This document shows positions 29,739-37,706 of a stretch of DNA of 64,000 bases, in pieces. The DNA comes from Stenotrophomonas maltophilia. GTDB lineage: Bacteria; Pseudomonadota; Gammaproteobacteria; Xanthomonadales; Xanthomonadaceae. Under the pieces are notes generated by a model. It did no database searches, was not told where the DNA came from, and saw only the letters and a list, made by a program, of their open reading frames with translations. A program made the position numbers and the translations under genes. Location: NCBI RefSeq assembly GCF_002799155.1, contig NZ_NERD01000002.1:434001-498000 (forward strand), read 5' to 3'. Numbering within the stretch: the first letter of the stretch is position 1; each line of letters begins with the position of its first letter.

Positions 29739-30029
29739 GTGACAGCCCAGACCGCCGGCGGTGCCCCCGCCATCACCATCTATTCCACCGCCGTCTGCCC
29801 GTACTGCGTGGCCGCCAAGAACTTCCTGAAGAGCAAGGGCCAGCAGTGGACCGAGGTCCGCATCGACCTGGACCCGGCCGAGCGCGAGAAGATGATGGCG
29901 CTGACCCGCCGCACCAGCGTGCCGCAGATCTTCGTCGGCGACGTCCATGTCGGCGGCTACGACGACATGATGGCCCTGCACCGTGAAGGCAAGCTCGAGC
30001 CGCTGCTGGCCGGGCAGGGCCAGGCATGA
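29739..30029 (+). CDS. grxC: Glutaredoxin 3
   Basis: Encodes 96 residues from a GTG start; GGAG lies seven bases upstream. The redox site is CPYC in YSTAVCPYCVAAK, the cis-proline is in TSVPQIFVGDVHVGGYDD, and the length fits class I glutaredoxins. It reduces disulfides and glutathione adducts in the cytoplasm. The frame is open further upstream but the extension is not conserved-looking. The next gene starts within its stop codon (ATGA overlap). Confidence 0.92.
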   Translation: MTAQTAGGAPAITIYSTAVCPYCVAAKNFLKSKGQQWTEVRIDLDPAEREKMMALTRRTSVPQIFVGDVHVGGYDDMMALHREGKLEPLLAGQGQA

Positions 30030-30418
30030 GCACGGCCGACGACGGCAGCAAGGACCGCATCGCCGAGTTCACCGAGTTCCGCAAGCGCATGAACGAGCGC
30101 ATCCTGGGCGAACCGAACCAGGTGGTTCGCCGCTTCTTCGCGCTGGATACGCAGACCTACCAGGCCGGCGCGCTGGACGTGAAGACCAAGGAACTGCTGG
30201 GGCTGGTGGCCTCGATGGTGCTGCGCTGCGACGACTGCATCAGCTACCACGTGGCCCAGTGCAAGGACGCCGGGGTGACCCGCGAGGAGTTCTTCGAGAC
30301 CTTCTCGGTCGGCCTGGTGGTTGGCGGTTCGATCGTGATCCCGCACCTGCGCCGCGCGGTCGACTTCCTCGACCAGCTCGAAGGCGGCGCCGCCGCCCCG
30401 GAAGCGCACGCGCATTGA
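30026..30418 (+). CDS. Carboxymuconolactone decarboxylase / AhpD-like protein
   Basis: Encodes 130 residues. The helical AhpD-like fold is shown by LGLVASMVLRCDDCISYHV, where the CxxC plus nearby His forms the peroxidase-reductase type active site. The start overlaps the grxC stop codon by four bases, so both are translated together; a shared thiol-redox role is likely. It could act in peroxide reduction or have another small-molecule role; the substrate is unknown. Confidence 0.85.
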   Translation: MSTADDGSKDRIAEFTEFRKRMNERILGEPNQVVRRFFALDTQTYQAGALDVKTKELLGLVASMVLRCDDCISYHVAQCKDAGVTREEFFETFSVGLVVGGSIVIPHLRRAVDFLDQLEGGAAAPEAHAH

Positions 30419-30440
30419 GGTAGCGCCGGGCCCGTTCCCG
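30419..30440. repeat. SMAG-type GTAG element
   Basis: GTAGCGCCGGGCCCGTTCCCGC begins at the base after the stop codon of the AhpD-like gene and can form a short GC hairpin. Confidence 0.4.
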
Positions 30441-30456
30441 CGATCCAACAGCCCGG

Positions 30457-30526
30457 GGAGCCCCCTTGTTGTTCAAGGGGGCGCGCCGACAGGCGCGGGG
30501 ATAAGGTGGGATGCGCGGGCAATTCT
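30457..30526. repeat. 70-base dispersed repeat, copy 2 (inverted)
   Basis: This is the reverse complement of 2577-2646 with a few substitutions, including the GCCCCCTTGTTGTTCAAGGGGGC hairpin in shortened form (CCCCCTTG/CAAGGGGG). It too lies downstream of a gene. Confidence 0.75.
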
Positions 30527-30589
30527 GCCTTACCCGGCTCGGACTAATTGCCTATTTGGGGTCTCCGAGCCGGGTAAGGCATAATTGCC
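30518..30589. promoter_or_regulatory. Large hairpin in the isocitrate dehydrogenase leader
   Basis: Arms of 25 bases, GGCAATT-CT-GCCTTACCCGG (continuing CTCGG) and its complement ending AATTGCC, pair with one mismatch around a 22-base loop at 30543-30564. The loop itself holds another AATTGCC, which could pair instead with the left end. It ends 75 bases before the dehydrogenase start. No T tract follows, so it is not a plain terminator. Confidence 0.6.
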
Positions 30590-30664
30590 GATGAAACTTC
30601 CTTTGCGCCGGCGTTTCCGGGCACGTCCGGACGGCGTTTTTCCCCCTGTTCGGAACATCGATCA

Positions 30665-31669
30665 ATGACGCAGAAAATTACGGTCATCCGCGGCGACGGC
30701 ATTGGCCCGGAAATCATGGACGCCACCCTGTTCGTGCTCGACCAGCTCAAGACTGGCCTGGAGTACGAAGACGCCGACGCCGGCCTGGTGGCCCTGGAAA
30801 AGCACGGCGACCTGATGCCGGCGGTGACCCTGGAATCGATCGCGCGCAACAAGGTCGCGCTGAAGAGCCCGCTGACCACCCCGGTCGGTGGTGGCTTCAC
30901 CTCGATCAACGTCAGCCTGCGCCGTCACTTCGACCTGTACGCCAACGTGCGTCCGGCCCACACCTTCCCGAACACCAAGTCGCGTTTCGACAACGTCGAC
31001 CTGATCACCGTTCGCGAGAACACCGAAGGTGCCTACCTGGCCGAAGGCCAGGAAGTGTCGGCGGACGGCGAAACCGCCTTCTCCGGCACCCGCATCACCC
31101 GCAAGGGCTCCGAGCGCATCGTGCGCTACGCCTTCGAGCTGGCCAGGAGCACCGGCCGCAAGAAGGTCACCGCCGTGCACAAGGCCAACATCATCAAGTC
31201 GACCTCGGGCCTGTTCCTGAACGTCGCCCGTGAAGTCGCCGCGCAGTACCCGGAAATCGAGTTCCAGGAAATGATCGTCGACAACTGCTGCATGCAGCTG
31301 GTGATGCGTCCGGAACAGTTCGACGTGATCGTCACCACCAACCTGTTCGGTGACATCATCTCCGACCTGTGCGCGGGTCTGGTCGGCGGCCTGGGCCTGG
31401 CCCCGGGTGCCAACATCGGCAAGGGCGCAGCGATTTTCGAAGCCGTGCACGGCACCGCGCCGGACATCGCCGGCCAGGGCAAGGCCAATCCGTGCGCGCT
31501 GCTGCTGGCAGCCGCGCAGATGCTGGACCATGTCGGCCAGCCGGAAAACGCCGAGCGCCTGCGCAAGGCCATCGTCGCCACCATGGAAGCCAAGGACTCG
31601 CTGACCGGCGACCTGGGCGGCACCGGCACCACCATGAGCTTTGCCCGGGCCATCGCCAGCCGCCTGTAA
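30665..31669 (+). CDS. Isocitrate dehydrogenase, NAD+-type
   Basis: Encodes 334 residues of the beta-decarboxylating dehydrogenase family. Substrate motifs are SPLTTPVGGGFTSINVSLRR and VDLITVRENTEGAYL; YAFELARS and VTAVHKANIIKST follow. In the coenzyme loop GTAPDIAGQGKANP, Asp267 and Ile268 stand where E. coli NADP-IDH has Lys344 and Tyr345, which marks NAD+ use. This fits the short NAD-IDH form reported from Xanthomonas. Homoisocitrate or isopropylmalate dehydrogenases are related, but the substrate loop favours isocitrate. It is monocistronic, with a terminator after it. Confidence 0.88.
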   Translation: MTQKITVIRGDGIGPEIMDATLFVLDQLKTGLEYEDADAGLVALEKHGDLMPAVTLESIARNKVALKSPLTTPVGGGFTSINVSLRRHFDLYANVRPAHTFPNTKSRFDNVDLITVRENTEGAYLAEGQEVSADGETAFSGTRITRKGSERIVRYAFELARSTGRKKVTAVHKANIIKSTSGLFLNVAREVAAQYPEIEFQEMIVDNCCMQLVMRPEQFDVIVTTNLFGDIISDLCAGLVGGLGLAPGANIGKGAAIFEAVHGTAPDIAGQGKANPCALLLAAAQMLDHVGQPENAERLRKAIVATMEAKDSLTGDLGGTGTTMSFARAIASRL

Positions 31670-31695
31670 GCGGCCGGCCGACCTCGGTTGGATCC

Positions 31696-31730
31696 GCAGC
31701 GGGGCGCCTTCGGGCGCCCCGTTGCGTTTT
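31696..31730 (+). terminator. Terminator after the isocitrate dehydrogenase gene
   Basis: The stem CGGGGCGCC-TTCG-GGCGCCCCG, extended by GCA/TGC, is followed by GCGTTTTC. Confidence 0.8.
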
Positions 31731-31774
31731 CCCGCTCTTGCAGCGTCGAGCATGGCTCGCCTCGACACCGTCGG

Positions 31775-31795
31775 TCTGTGCATAATTCGCACAGA
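31775..31795. promoter_or_regulatory. Inverted repeat over a -10-like site, possible operator
   Basis: Arms TCTGTGC and GCACAGA flank ATAATTC; the hexamer CATAAT at 31781-31786 could be the -10 of the hydrolase gene that starts at 31876. A regulator bound here would block transcription. The LysR gene downstream is a candidate regulator, but this is inference. Confidence 0.45.
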
Positions 31796-31875
31796 TCATG
31801 TGCTGATATGCGGCTGGTTCGTGCGTCATTCGCTCCGCATCCTGTGCCCACTTCCCAACGCACAGGAGCCTGAAC

Positions 31876-32619
31876 ATGAACCTCACCGCCTTTGGCCTGG
31901 CCAGCCTGATCGGCATGGCCACCGTTACCCCCGTCAGCGCTGTCGAACCGGCCCATCCGACCATCCGCCACATGGCCGGCGCGCCGGTGGCGACCTCGCT
32001 GGATGCGGCGAAGACCGCCGTGCTGGTGATCGACTTCCAGAATGAGTATTTCGATGCCAAGGCCGCACCAGGTTTTGCCGGTGGCCGCATGGTCATCCCC
32101 GATGGCGTGGCCGCGCTGCGCCAGGCCAAGCGGGTGGTCGAATTTGCCGACGCCCATGGCATCCGCGTGATCCATGTGCAGCACGTGTTGCCGGCCGGCG
32201 CGCCGCTGTTCGCGCAGGGCAGCATCAATGCCGCGTTCCATCGAGACCTGCAGCCACGCCAGGGCGAGACCGTGGTGCAGAAGGACAATGTCAGCGTGTT
32301 CGCCGGTGCGTCCGCCGCAGTACTCGACCAGGTGCTGAAGAACGCCGGCATCGACACCCTGATCGTCACCGGCCTGCAGACCCATGCCTGCGTGGCGGGT
32401 GCCGCGCGCGACGCGGCAGCGGCGCCGCGCGGCTACCGGGTGATCGTTTCGTCCGATGCGAGCGCCAGCCGCGACCTGGATCTGGCCGGCGGCCAGCGCA
32501 TCGGCCATCGCGCGCTGCATGAGGCCTCTCTGGCCCAGATCGAGGACACCTTCGGTGATGTCATGAGTACTGACGCAATCCTGGCGCTGCCGGTGCGCCA
32601 GGCCGGCGACGGCGCTTGA
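31876..32619 (+). CDS. Isochorismatase-fold cysteine hydrolase, exported
   Basis: Encodes 247 residues with a signal peptide (residues about 1-22, GMATVTPVSA), unusual because most relatives are cytoplasmic. The catalytic triad of the family is recognisable: Asp in VLVIDFQNEY, Lys in VVQKDNVSVF, and Cys in TGLQTHACVAGAARDA. Members hydrolyse amides such as nicotinamide or N-carbamoyl compounds, or isochorismate; the substrate is unknown. AGGAG precedes the ATG by eight bases. A LysR regulator gene follows on the same strand 53 bases later. Confidence 0.85.
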   Translation: MNLTAFGLASLIGMATVTPVSAVEPAHPTIRHMAGAPVATSLDAAKTAVLVIDFQNEYFDAKAAPGFAGGRMVIPDGVAALRQAKRVVEFADAHGIRVIHVQHVLPAGAPLFAQGSINAAFHRDLQPRQGETVVQKDNVSVFAGASAAVLDQVLKNAGIDTLIVTGLQTHACVAGAARDAAAAPRGYRVIVSSDASASRDLDLAGGQRIGHRALHEASLAQIEDTFGDVMSTDAILALPVRQAGDGA

Positions 32620-32672
32620 TAAGCTGGCGGGGTCCGCATGCCGCGGGCCCCGCCACGTGGAGCTGCCCGCCG

Positions 32673-33581
32673 ATGGATCACTTCGCCGCCCTGCGTGCGC
32701 TGCGCGCCATCGTCGACGCCGGCAGCTTTACTGCGGCCGCCGAACGCCTGGGGACCACCCACTCGGCGATGTCGCGGCAACTGCGGCAGTTGGAAGAACA
32801 CCTGCAGGTGCGCCTGCTCGATCGCAACAGCCGTCGGCTGTCGTTGACCGAGGCCGGGCGCGATTACTACCGTGAGGCGGCGACGCTGCTGGATCGCCTG
32901 CAGGAAGCCGACGACCGTGCCCGCGCCGGGCAGGCGCAGCCCAGTGGCAGCGTGCGGATCAGCGTGCCGCAGGTGGTGGCCAGCCAGGAGCTGCCGCACT
33001 GGCTGCCGTCGTTCCTGCAGCGTTACCCGCAGGTCACGCTGGACCTGTCGGCAGATGATCAGCTGGTCGATGTAGTGGGCGGTGGTTTCGACCTGGCCCT
33101 GCGCATTGCGGCTTCATTGCCGGACAGCCAGCTGGTCGCGCGCGAACTGGCCAGCTGCCCGCGCATCCTGGTCGCCGCACCGGCCTACCTGGCGCGCCAC
33201 GGCCTGCCGCGGCAGGCAGCGGACCTGGCACAGCACACGCTGCTGGGTTTCAGTCCCACGCCGTCAATGCCGCCCTGGCAGTTGCAGGGGCCGCGCGGCG
33301 CAACCGCGAGCGTCGAAGCCGGGCAGCGCCTGCGCGTGGATGCCACGCCCGCACTGTACGCCGCCGCGCTGGCCGGCATGGGCATCAGCCTGTTCACCGC
33401 GCTGACCGTGCAGGAGGATCTGCGCGCCGGCCGTTTGATCCGCGTGCTGCCGGCCTGGCATGCCGGCCAACGACGCTACTTCGCGCTATATCCGCATGCA
33501 CGCGCGCTGGCGCCCAAGGTACGTGCGCTGGTCGAGCATCTCGCGGCGCACTACGCTGCACAGGTGAGCGCGGCAGGGTAG
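32673..33581 (+). CDS. LysR family transcriptional regulator
   Basis: Encodes 302 residues. The N-terminal helix-turn-helix is LRAIVDAGSFTAAAERLGTTHSAMSRQ-type (residues about 8-36) with LLDRNSRRLSLTEAG. The effector domain begins near residue 90 with GSVRISVPQVVASQ, as in the CrgA-like branch. It lies between the hydrolase and the permease gene on the same strand, and may regulate one or both. The ligand is unknown. Confidence 0.92.
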   Translation: MDHFAALRALRAIVDAGSFTAAAERLGTTHSAMSRQLRQLEEHLQVRLLDRNSRRLSLTEAGRDYYREAATLLDRLQEADDRARAGQAQPSGSVRISVPQVVASQELPHWLPSFLQRYPQVTLDLSADDQLVDVVGGGFDLALRIAASLPDSQLVARELASCPRILVAAPAYLARHGLPRQAADLAQHTLLGFSPTPSMPPWQLQGPRGATASVEAGQRLRVDATPALYAAALAGMGISLFTALTVQEDLRAGRLIRVLPAWHAGQRRYFALYPHARALAPKVRALVEHLAAHYAAQVSAAG

Positions 33582-33606
33582 CCGCGCGGCTGCAACCGAG
33601 GTGGTG

Positions 33607-34359
33607 ATGGAGTCGGTGTATCTGCTGGTCGCGCTCGGGGCGATCGTCGCCGGATTCGTGCAGGGCCTGTCCGGTTTCGCTTTCGGCATGGTGGCGATGT
33701 CGTTCTGGGCATGGGGGCTGGAGCCGCGACTGGCCGCTACGCTGTCGGTGTTCGGCGCGCTGGTGGGTCAGCTGGTGGCAGTGTTCACCGTGCGGCGTGG
33801 ATTCAATCTGCGCCTGCTGCTGCCGTTCGTGCTGGGTGGGCTGGCGGGCATTCCGTTGGGCGTGAGGGTGTTGCCGCAGCTGGACATGGACTGGTTCAAG
33901 GCGCTGCTGGGCGGCTTCCTTGCGCTGTGGTGCCCGGTGATGCTGATGGCGCGCTCATTGCCGCCGATCCGCGTGGGTGGTCGTATCGGTGACGCGATCG
34001 CCGGCATGGCCGGTGGCGTGCTCAGCGGCATCGGCGGTTTCGCCGGACCGGTGCCGACGCTGTGGAGCACGCTGCGTGGCTTCGGCAAGGACGAGCAGCG
34101 CGCGGTCATCCAGAACTTCAATCTGGCGATGCTGGCAGTGACCATGGCCACCTATGTCGGCAGCGGACTGGTGAGCCGGCAGATGCTGCCGTACTTCGCC
34201 ATCGTGGCACCGGCCATGCTGGTGCCGACCCTGTTGGGGGCGCGTGTCTACATCGGCATCAGCGAGCCGCGGTTCCGGCAGGTCGTGCTGAGCCTGTTGA
34301 CCGCCTCGGGCATCGCATTGCTGGCGTCGTCGCTGCCGTTGCTGCTGGCGCGCCCGTAA
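33607..34359 (+). CDS. TauE/SafE family membrane permease
   Basis: Encodes 250 residues with seven to eight hydrophobic segments. Family motifs include the N-terminal GFVQGLSGFAFGMVAM and the repeat GGVLSGIGGFAGPVPTL in the second half. Members export sulfite, sulfoacetate or other organic anions. The start ATG follows two in-frame GTG codons, and GAGG lies just upstream. It is 25 bases after the LysR gene and may be its target, in which case hydrolase, regulator and transporter would form one small pathway. Confidence 0.85.
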   Translation: MESVYLLVALGAIVAGFVQGLSGFAFGMVAMSFWAWGLEPRLAATLSVFGALVGQLVAVFTVRRGFNLRLLLPFVLGGLAGIPLGVRVLPQLDMDWFKALLGGFLALWCPVMLMARSLPPIRVGGRIGDAIAGMAGGVLSGIGGFAGPVPTLWSTLRGFGKDEQRAVIQNFNLAMLAVTMATYVGSGLVSRQMLPYFAIVAPAMLVPTLLGARVYIGISEPRFRQVVLSLLTASGIALLASSLPLLLARP

Positions 34360-34370
34360 CCGGTTGAGCG

Positions 34371-34991
34371 TCAGGCCGGACGGAACATGCGGAAGCGCTG
34401 TTCGGCGCCGATGCGGAAGTAGTCGGCGGGCCCGCCGCCGCGCAGGATCGGGGCCGCCGCCGCAGTGTCGTAGACGCCTTCGACCAGCAATCGTGCATCG
34501 ATATGCACCGCGACCACCTCGCCCAGCACCAGCCAGCCGTTGGTGTCCTGGCCGGCGGCGTCGCGCAGGCGCACGATCTGGGTGCAGCGGCATTCCATGC
34601 TCACCGGGCTCTGTGCAACACGTGGTGGCGCGACCTGGGTGGATGCCAGCGGAGTCAGGCCGGCGAGGGCGAACTCGTCGACGTCCGGGGCGACCGCGCG
34701 GCAGCTTTCGTTCATGGCCTCGGCCAGGTCGAACGTGGCCAGGTTCCAGACGAACTCGCCGGTCGCTTGGATGTTGCGCAGCGAATCTTTGCGGCCCTGG
34801 CTGGAGAAGCCGATGATCGGCGGGGTGTAGTTGAAGGCGTTGAAGAAGCTGTACGGCGCCAGGTTCAACGTGCCGTCTGCATCGTGGCTGGAGATCCAGC
34901 CGATCGGGCGCGGGCCGATGATGGCGTTGAACGGATCATGCGGCAGTCGGTGGCCCTCTGCCGGGCGGTAGCTGTGGAAGGTGTCGGGCAT
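34371..34991 (-). CDS. Flavin reductase-like (FMN-binding split barrel) protein
   Basis: Encodes 206 residues. The split-barrel flavin reductase domain shows FNAIIGPRPIGWISSHDADG at the N-terminus, then APYSFFNAFNYTPPIIGFSS and KDSLRNIQATGEFVWNLA. Relatives supply reduced flavin to monooxygenases or act as flavoproteins. No partner oxygenase gene is next to it. It converges with the permease gene; only eleven bases separate the stop codons. Confidence 0.88.
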   Translation of the reverse strand: MPDTFHSYRPAEGHRLPHDPFNAIIGPRPIGWISSHDADGTLNLAPYSFFNAFNYTPPIIGFSSQGRKDSLRNIQATGEFVWNLATFDLAEAMNESCRAVAPDVDEFALAGLTPLASTQVAPPRVAQSPVSMECRCTQIVRLRDAAGQDTNGWLVLGEVVAVHIDARLLVEGVYDTAAAAPILRGGGPADYFRIGAEQRFRMFRPA

Positions 34992-35004
34992 GGGGCGGGG
35001 TTCA

Positions 35005-35028
35005 GTAGTGTCGAGCGTGCTCGACTCC
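35005..35028. repeat. SMAG-type GTAG palindrome
   Basis: GTAG-TGTCGAGC-GTGCTCGACTCC, with arms GTCGAGC and GCTCGAC. It abuts the terminator of the YccA-like gene. Confidence 0.65.
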
Positions 35029-35058
35029 AAAAAAAACCGCGACCCTTGCGGATCGCGG
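35029..35058 (-). terminator. Terminator after the YccA-like gene
   Basis: On the minus strand, CCGCGATCC-GCAA-GGGTCGCGG is followed by eight T. It lies 25 bases past the stop codon. Confidence 0.85.
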
Positions 35059-35083
35059 CTTGTCGTTCTCGGCGCGGCCGGAC

Positions 35084-35842
35084 TCAGCGCTGCTGGATCT
35101 TCGACAGCAGGCGCAGGAATTCCACGTACAGCCAGACCAAGGTCACCATCAGGCCGAATGCGCCATACCACTCCATGTACTTCGGTGCGCGCTGGGCTAC
35201 GCCGGTTTCGATGAAGTCGAAGTCCAGCACCAGGTTCAGCGCGGCCACCACCACCACGAACAGGCTGAAGGCGATGCCCAGCCAGCTGGAGTCGTGGATC
35301 ACCGGCACATTGATGTTGAAGAAGCCCAGCACGAACGAAGCCAGGTAGAGCAGGGCAATGCCGCCGGTGGCGGCGACCACGCCCATCTTGAAGTTCTCGG
35401 TGGCCTTGATCACGCCGCTGCGGTATGCGAACAGCAGTGCGGCCAGGGTACCGAAAGTCAGCAGCACCGCCTGGAACACGATGCCCGGGTACTTCATGTT
35501 GAACAGTGCGGACACGGCGCCCAGGAACAGGCCTTCGACCAGCGCGTACATCGGCGCGGTGACCGGCGACCATTCCTTCTTGAAGATGGTGATCAGCGCC
35601 AGCAACAGGCCGCCGATCGCGCCACCGATGGCGTACAGGCTTGCGCTGCCGGAAATCTGGCCGTACTCGTCGACCGACTGGCTCCAGGCGAACGCCGCGG
35701 TCAGCACGGCCAACAACAGCAGGATGCCGGTCTTGTTGGCGGTGCCGTTGAGGGTCATCACCTGGTCGGGGCTGGTCACCACCGAGCCGCTGGCGAGGTC
35801 GAGGAAGGTCGACTCGGAAAGAGCCGGGTTGCCGCTGCGCAT
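35084..35842 (-). CDS. Bax inhibitor-1 / YccA family membrane protein
   Basis: Encodes 252 residues with seven membrane segments. The family signature lies in the second half (MYALVEGLFLGAVSALF, IHDSSWLGIAFSLFVVVVAALNLVLDFDFIE). YccA in E. coli restrains the FtsH protease; other BI-1 proteins leak calcium. The length and the acidic N-terminal tail match Bax inhibitor-1/YccA members of Proteobacteria. The MRSGNPAL start was chosen as the most downstream Met before the conserved region. It is transcribed away from the tRNA cluster. Confidence 0.88.
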   Translation of the reverse strand: MRSGNPALSESTFLDLASGSVVTSPDQVMTLNGTANKTGILLLLAVLTAAFAWSQSVDEYGQISGSASLYAIGGAIGGLLLALITIFKKEWSPVTAPMYALVEGLFLGAVSALFNMKYPGIVFQAVLLTFGTLAALLFAYRSGVIKATENFKMGVVAATGGIALLYLASFVLGFFNINVPVIHDSSWLGIAFSLFVVVVAALNLVLDFDFIETGVAQRAPKYMEWYGAFGLMVTLVWLYVEFLRLLSKIQQR

Positions 35843-35953
35843 GCGTATTCTCCGTGCGAATGAGGGTCGGGACGGCCATCCGGCCGATGACCGCGAGCAT
35901 AGCTGATGACCACGCACGGCGCTGTGGCAGACTTCGGGTCGGCACCGCCTGCG

Positions 35954-35983
35954 TTGACAGTTCGCGATGTGCTTGGCGACAAT
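35954..35983 (+). promoter_or_regulatory. Sigma-70 promoter of the tRNA-Pro/Arg genes
   Basis: TTGACA and GACAAT are separated by 18 bases; the start of tRNA-Pro is 40 bases downstream. Confidence 0.6.
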
Positions 35984-36022
35984 GAACGACTCCGCGGGCC
36001 TGACCCGAGGGGATTGCAAGAC

Positions 36023-36099
36023 CGGGGTATAGCGCAGTCTGGTAGCGCGCCTGCTTTGGGAGCAGGATGTCGGGGGTTCGAATCCCTCTACCCCGACCA
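36023..36099 (+). tRNA. tRNA-Pro (TGG)
   Basis: 77 bases with acceptor arms CGGGGTA/TACCCCG, anticodon loop TTTGGGA, GGTTCGAATCC T arm and encoded CCA. Confidence 0.97.
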
Positions 36100-36138
36100 A
36101 TCCCACGTCACGTCGGATTGGACACCGTTCCGGTTCGG

Positions 36139-36215
36139 GCGCCCGTAGCTCAACTGGATAGAGCACCGGCCTTCTAAGCCGGCGGTTACAGGTTCGATTC
36201 CTGTCGGGCGCGCCA
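36139..36215 (+). tRNA. tRNA-Arg (TCT)
   Basis: 77 bases; acceptor GCGCCCG/CGGGCGC, anticodon loop CTTCTAA, encoded CCA. Confidence 0.97.
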
Positions 36216-36389
36216 TCGGCGAGACAGCGGGATCGTATCGGCGGATGTGAAGAAGTGCTTGCAAAAGCGTAAAGACTCCACCAGAATATCGGACTCGCTT
36301 CGGCGGACCGGAACTTCGGTGACAGTCTCCAGGCAAAGATTTGAGGTTCCACCGCCAGTGGCATCGGCGGGTGGACGAAAGTTTCAGTG

Positions 36390-36466
36390 GTGGCTGTAGC
36401 TCAGTTGGTTAGAGTACCGGATTGTGATTCCGGTGGTCGGGGGTTCGAATCCCCTCAGCCACCCCA
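36390..36466 (+). tRNA. tRNA-His (GTG)
   Basis: 77 bases; acceptor GTGGCTG/CAGCCAC, anticodon GTG, encoded CCA. The base before position 1 is G, as needed for the His identity element. The 174 bases before it hold no gene. Confidence 0.97.
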
Positions 36467-36500
36467 CTGATTGAACCGCATCGGCGCTGCCGAAACGGTA

Positions 36501-36528
36501 TTGCAATAAACAGAAAGCACGCTACAAT
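36501..36528 (+). promoter_or_regulatory. Promoter of the first tRNA-Lys gene
   Basis: TTGCAA and TACAAT are separated by 16 bases, 18 bases before the tRNA. Confidence 0.65.
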
Positions 36529-36545
36529 GTGCGTCTGAGTTTCAC

Positions 36546-36621
36546 GGGCCGTTAGCTCAGTTGGTAGAGCAGTTGACTCTTAATCAATAGGTCCAAGGTT
36601 CGAATCCTTGACGGCCCACCA
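36546..36621 (+). tRNA. tRNA-Lys (CTT), copy 1
   Basis: 76 bases; acceptor GGGCCGT/ACGGCCC, anticodon loop CTCTTAA, encoded CCA. Confidence 0.97.
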
Positions 36622-36627
36622 AGACAG

Positions 36628-36657
36628 AAGCCTCCTGGTACGCCAGGAGGCTTTTTT
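36628..36657 (+). terminator. Terminator after tRNA-Lys copy 1
   Basis: GCCTCCTGG-TACG-CCAGGAGGC followed by six T. Confidence 0.9.
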
Positions 36658-36772
36658 CTTATAGGTGTGACCCTTTCGTTTCGACGGGCCACACGTTGCA
36701 GAACCCCGCGTGGCGTGGATCCGCAACGCAGCGGGATCGCAGTGCTGGTTTCAACGGTGTTGAAGAAAGTGC

Positions 36773-36802
36773 TTGCACCCACCGAGCGGATCGGGTCATA
36801 AT
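36773..36802 (+). promoter_or_regulatory. Promoter of the second tRNA-Lys gene
   Basis: TTGCAC and CATAAT are separated by 18 bases, 16 bases before the tRNA. Confidence 0.6.
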
Positions 36803-36817
36803 TCGCGCCCCGATTTC

Positions 36818-36893
36818 GGGCTGTTAGCTCAGTTGGTAGAGCAGTTGACTCTTAATCAATAGGTCCAAGGTTCGAATCCTTGACAGCCCACCA
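36818..36893 (+). tRNA. tRNA-Lys (CTT), copy 2
   Basis: 76 bases, nearly identical to copy 1 but with acceptor GGGCTGT/ACAGCCC, a compensated change. It has its own promoter and terminator. Confidence 0.97.
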
Positions 36894-36897
36894 GACG

Positions 36898-36929
36898 AAA
36901 GCCACTTGGTTCGCCAAGTGGCTTTTTTC
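36898..36929 (+). terminator. Terminator after tRNA-Lys copy 2
   Basis: AGCCACTTGG-TTCG-CCAAGTGGCT followed by six T. Confidence 0.9.
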
Positions 36930-36954
36930 TTGCCTGTACGCTGGGTTGTGCTTC

Positions 36955-36976
36955 ATCCACGCATGCCGTGGAACTA
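36955..36976. repeat. SMAG-type element (reverse orientation, ends CTAC)
   Basis: TCCACGCATGCCGTGGAACTAC: arms TCCACG and CGTGGA, with a reversed GTAG head. Confidence 0.55.
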
Positions 36977-37113
36977 CTGAAGCGATGCTGAAATCTGGGG
37001 CATATGCGCCATCGTTGTTTTCAATGCTGTGCACTGCTTCTCACCGCATCGCCTCCTGCATCGCACCCAATGAATCTTCCGCGCCGATGGCGCATGCACG
37101 AAGGAAGATGTTG

Positions 37114-37482
37114 ATGGCTGAGATCACTCGATTGCACCGCACGCTGTGGGTTCCCTTCGCCTTGATGGCACTGGCGGCCTGCGCGCCGGGCAATGATCCC
37201 GCGCAGACCGTCGAGCGCGATGCGGGCGCGGAGAGCATTCCGGCGCGCCCGGTCGGTGACGCCCTGCAGATGCAGCCGGCCCAGCCCGCGGAGGGGGAGG
37301 TCCTGCCCGACGCGGTCGAGGTGCAGCGCAATGCGGACGATTCGGTAGATGTGCGCAAGGCTGCGCCGGAGTCGGTGGCCCTGCGTCGTACCGACGATGG
37401 GGGCGTGGAAGTCCGGAAGGTGGATGCAGCCGTTGAGTCTGGCACAGGCATGGCGCCGGCCCGCGCCGTCCCGCAGCGGTAA
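37114..37482 (+). CDS. Putative lipoprotein of unknown function
   Basis: Encodes 122 residues. The N-terminus (RTLWVPFALMALAACAPG) contains the lipobox LAAC, with Cys23. The rest is low-complexity and charged, with repeats of a form like VEVQRNADDSVDVRK and VALRRTDDGGVEVRK, two imperfect copies of a 14-16-residue unit. AAGGA lies eight to nine bases before this ATG; an ATG two codons earlier is too close to it. It lies between tRNA genes and has no known family. Confidence 0.6.
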   Translation: MAEITRLHRTLWVPFALMALAACAPGNDPAQTVERDAGAESIPARPVGDALQMQPAQPAEGEVLPDAVEVQRNADDSVDVRKAAPESVALRRTDDGGVEVRKVDAAVESGTGMAPARAVPQR

Positions 37483-37621
37483 GCTGCAGCCCTCCCGGCG
37501 GGTCGCGCACCCGCCGGGGCGGCTGCGATGCAGCAATGGCGCGGAGTGCGGTGGATTCAGCTTTGTGCAGGCCTTCCGATTCCAGTCGCCGCCTGCGACA
37601 ATGAGCGCCTGTGCCGGCCAC

Positions 37622-37706
<85 letters not shown>

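Noticed and set aside
35906..36364. ORFs across the tRNA-Pro and tRNA-Arg genes, such as the upstream extension of the YccA-like gene (GVEGFEPPTSCS)
   Set aside because: The text is the familiar antisense translation of tRNA genes. The YccA-like protein starts at 35842.
36690..36770. Possible extra tRNA or small gene between the two tRNA-Lys genes
   Set aside because: No cloverleaf or start codon with a ribosome-binding site was found; only short palindromic bits are present.
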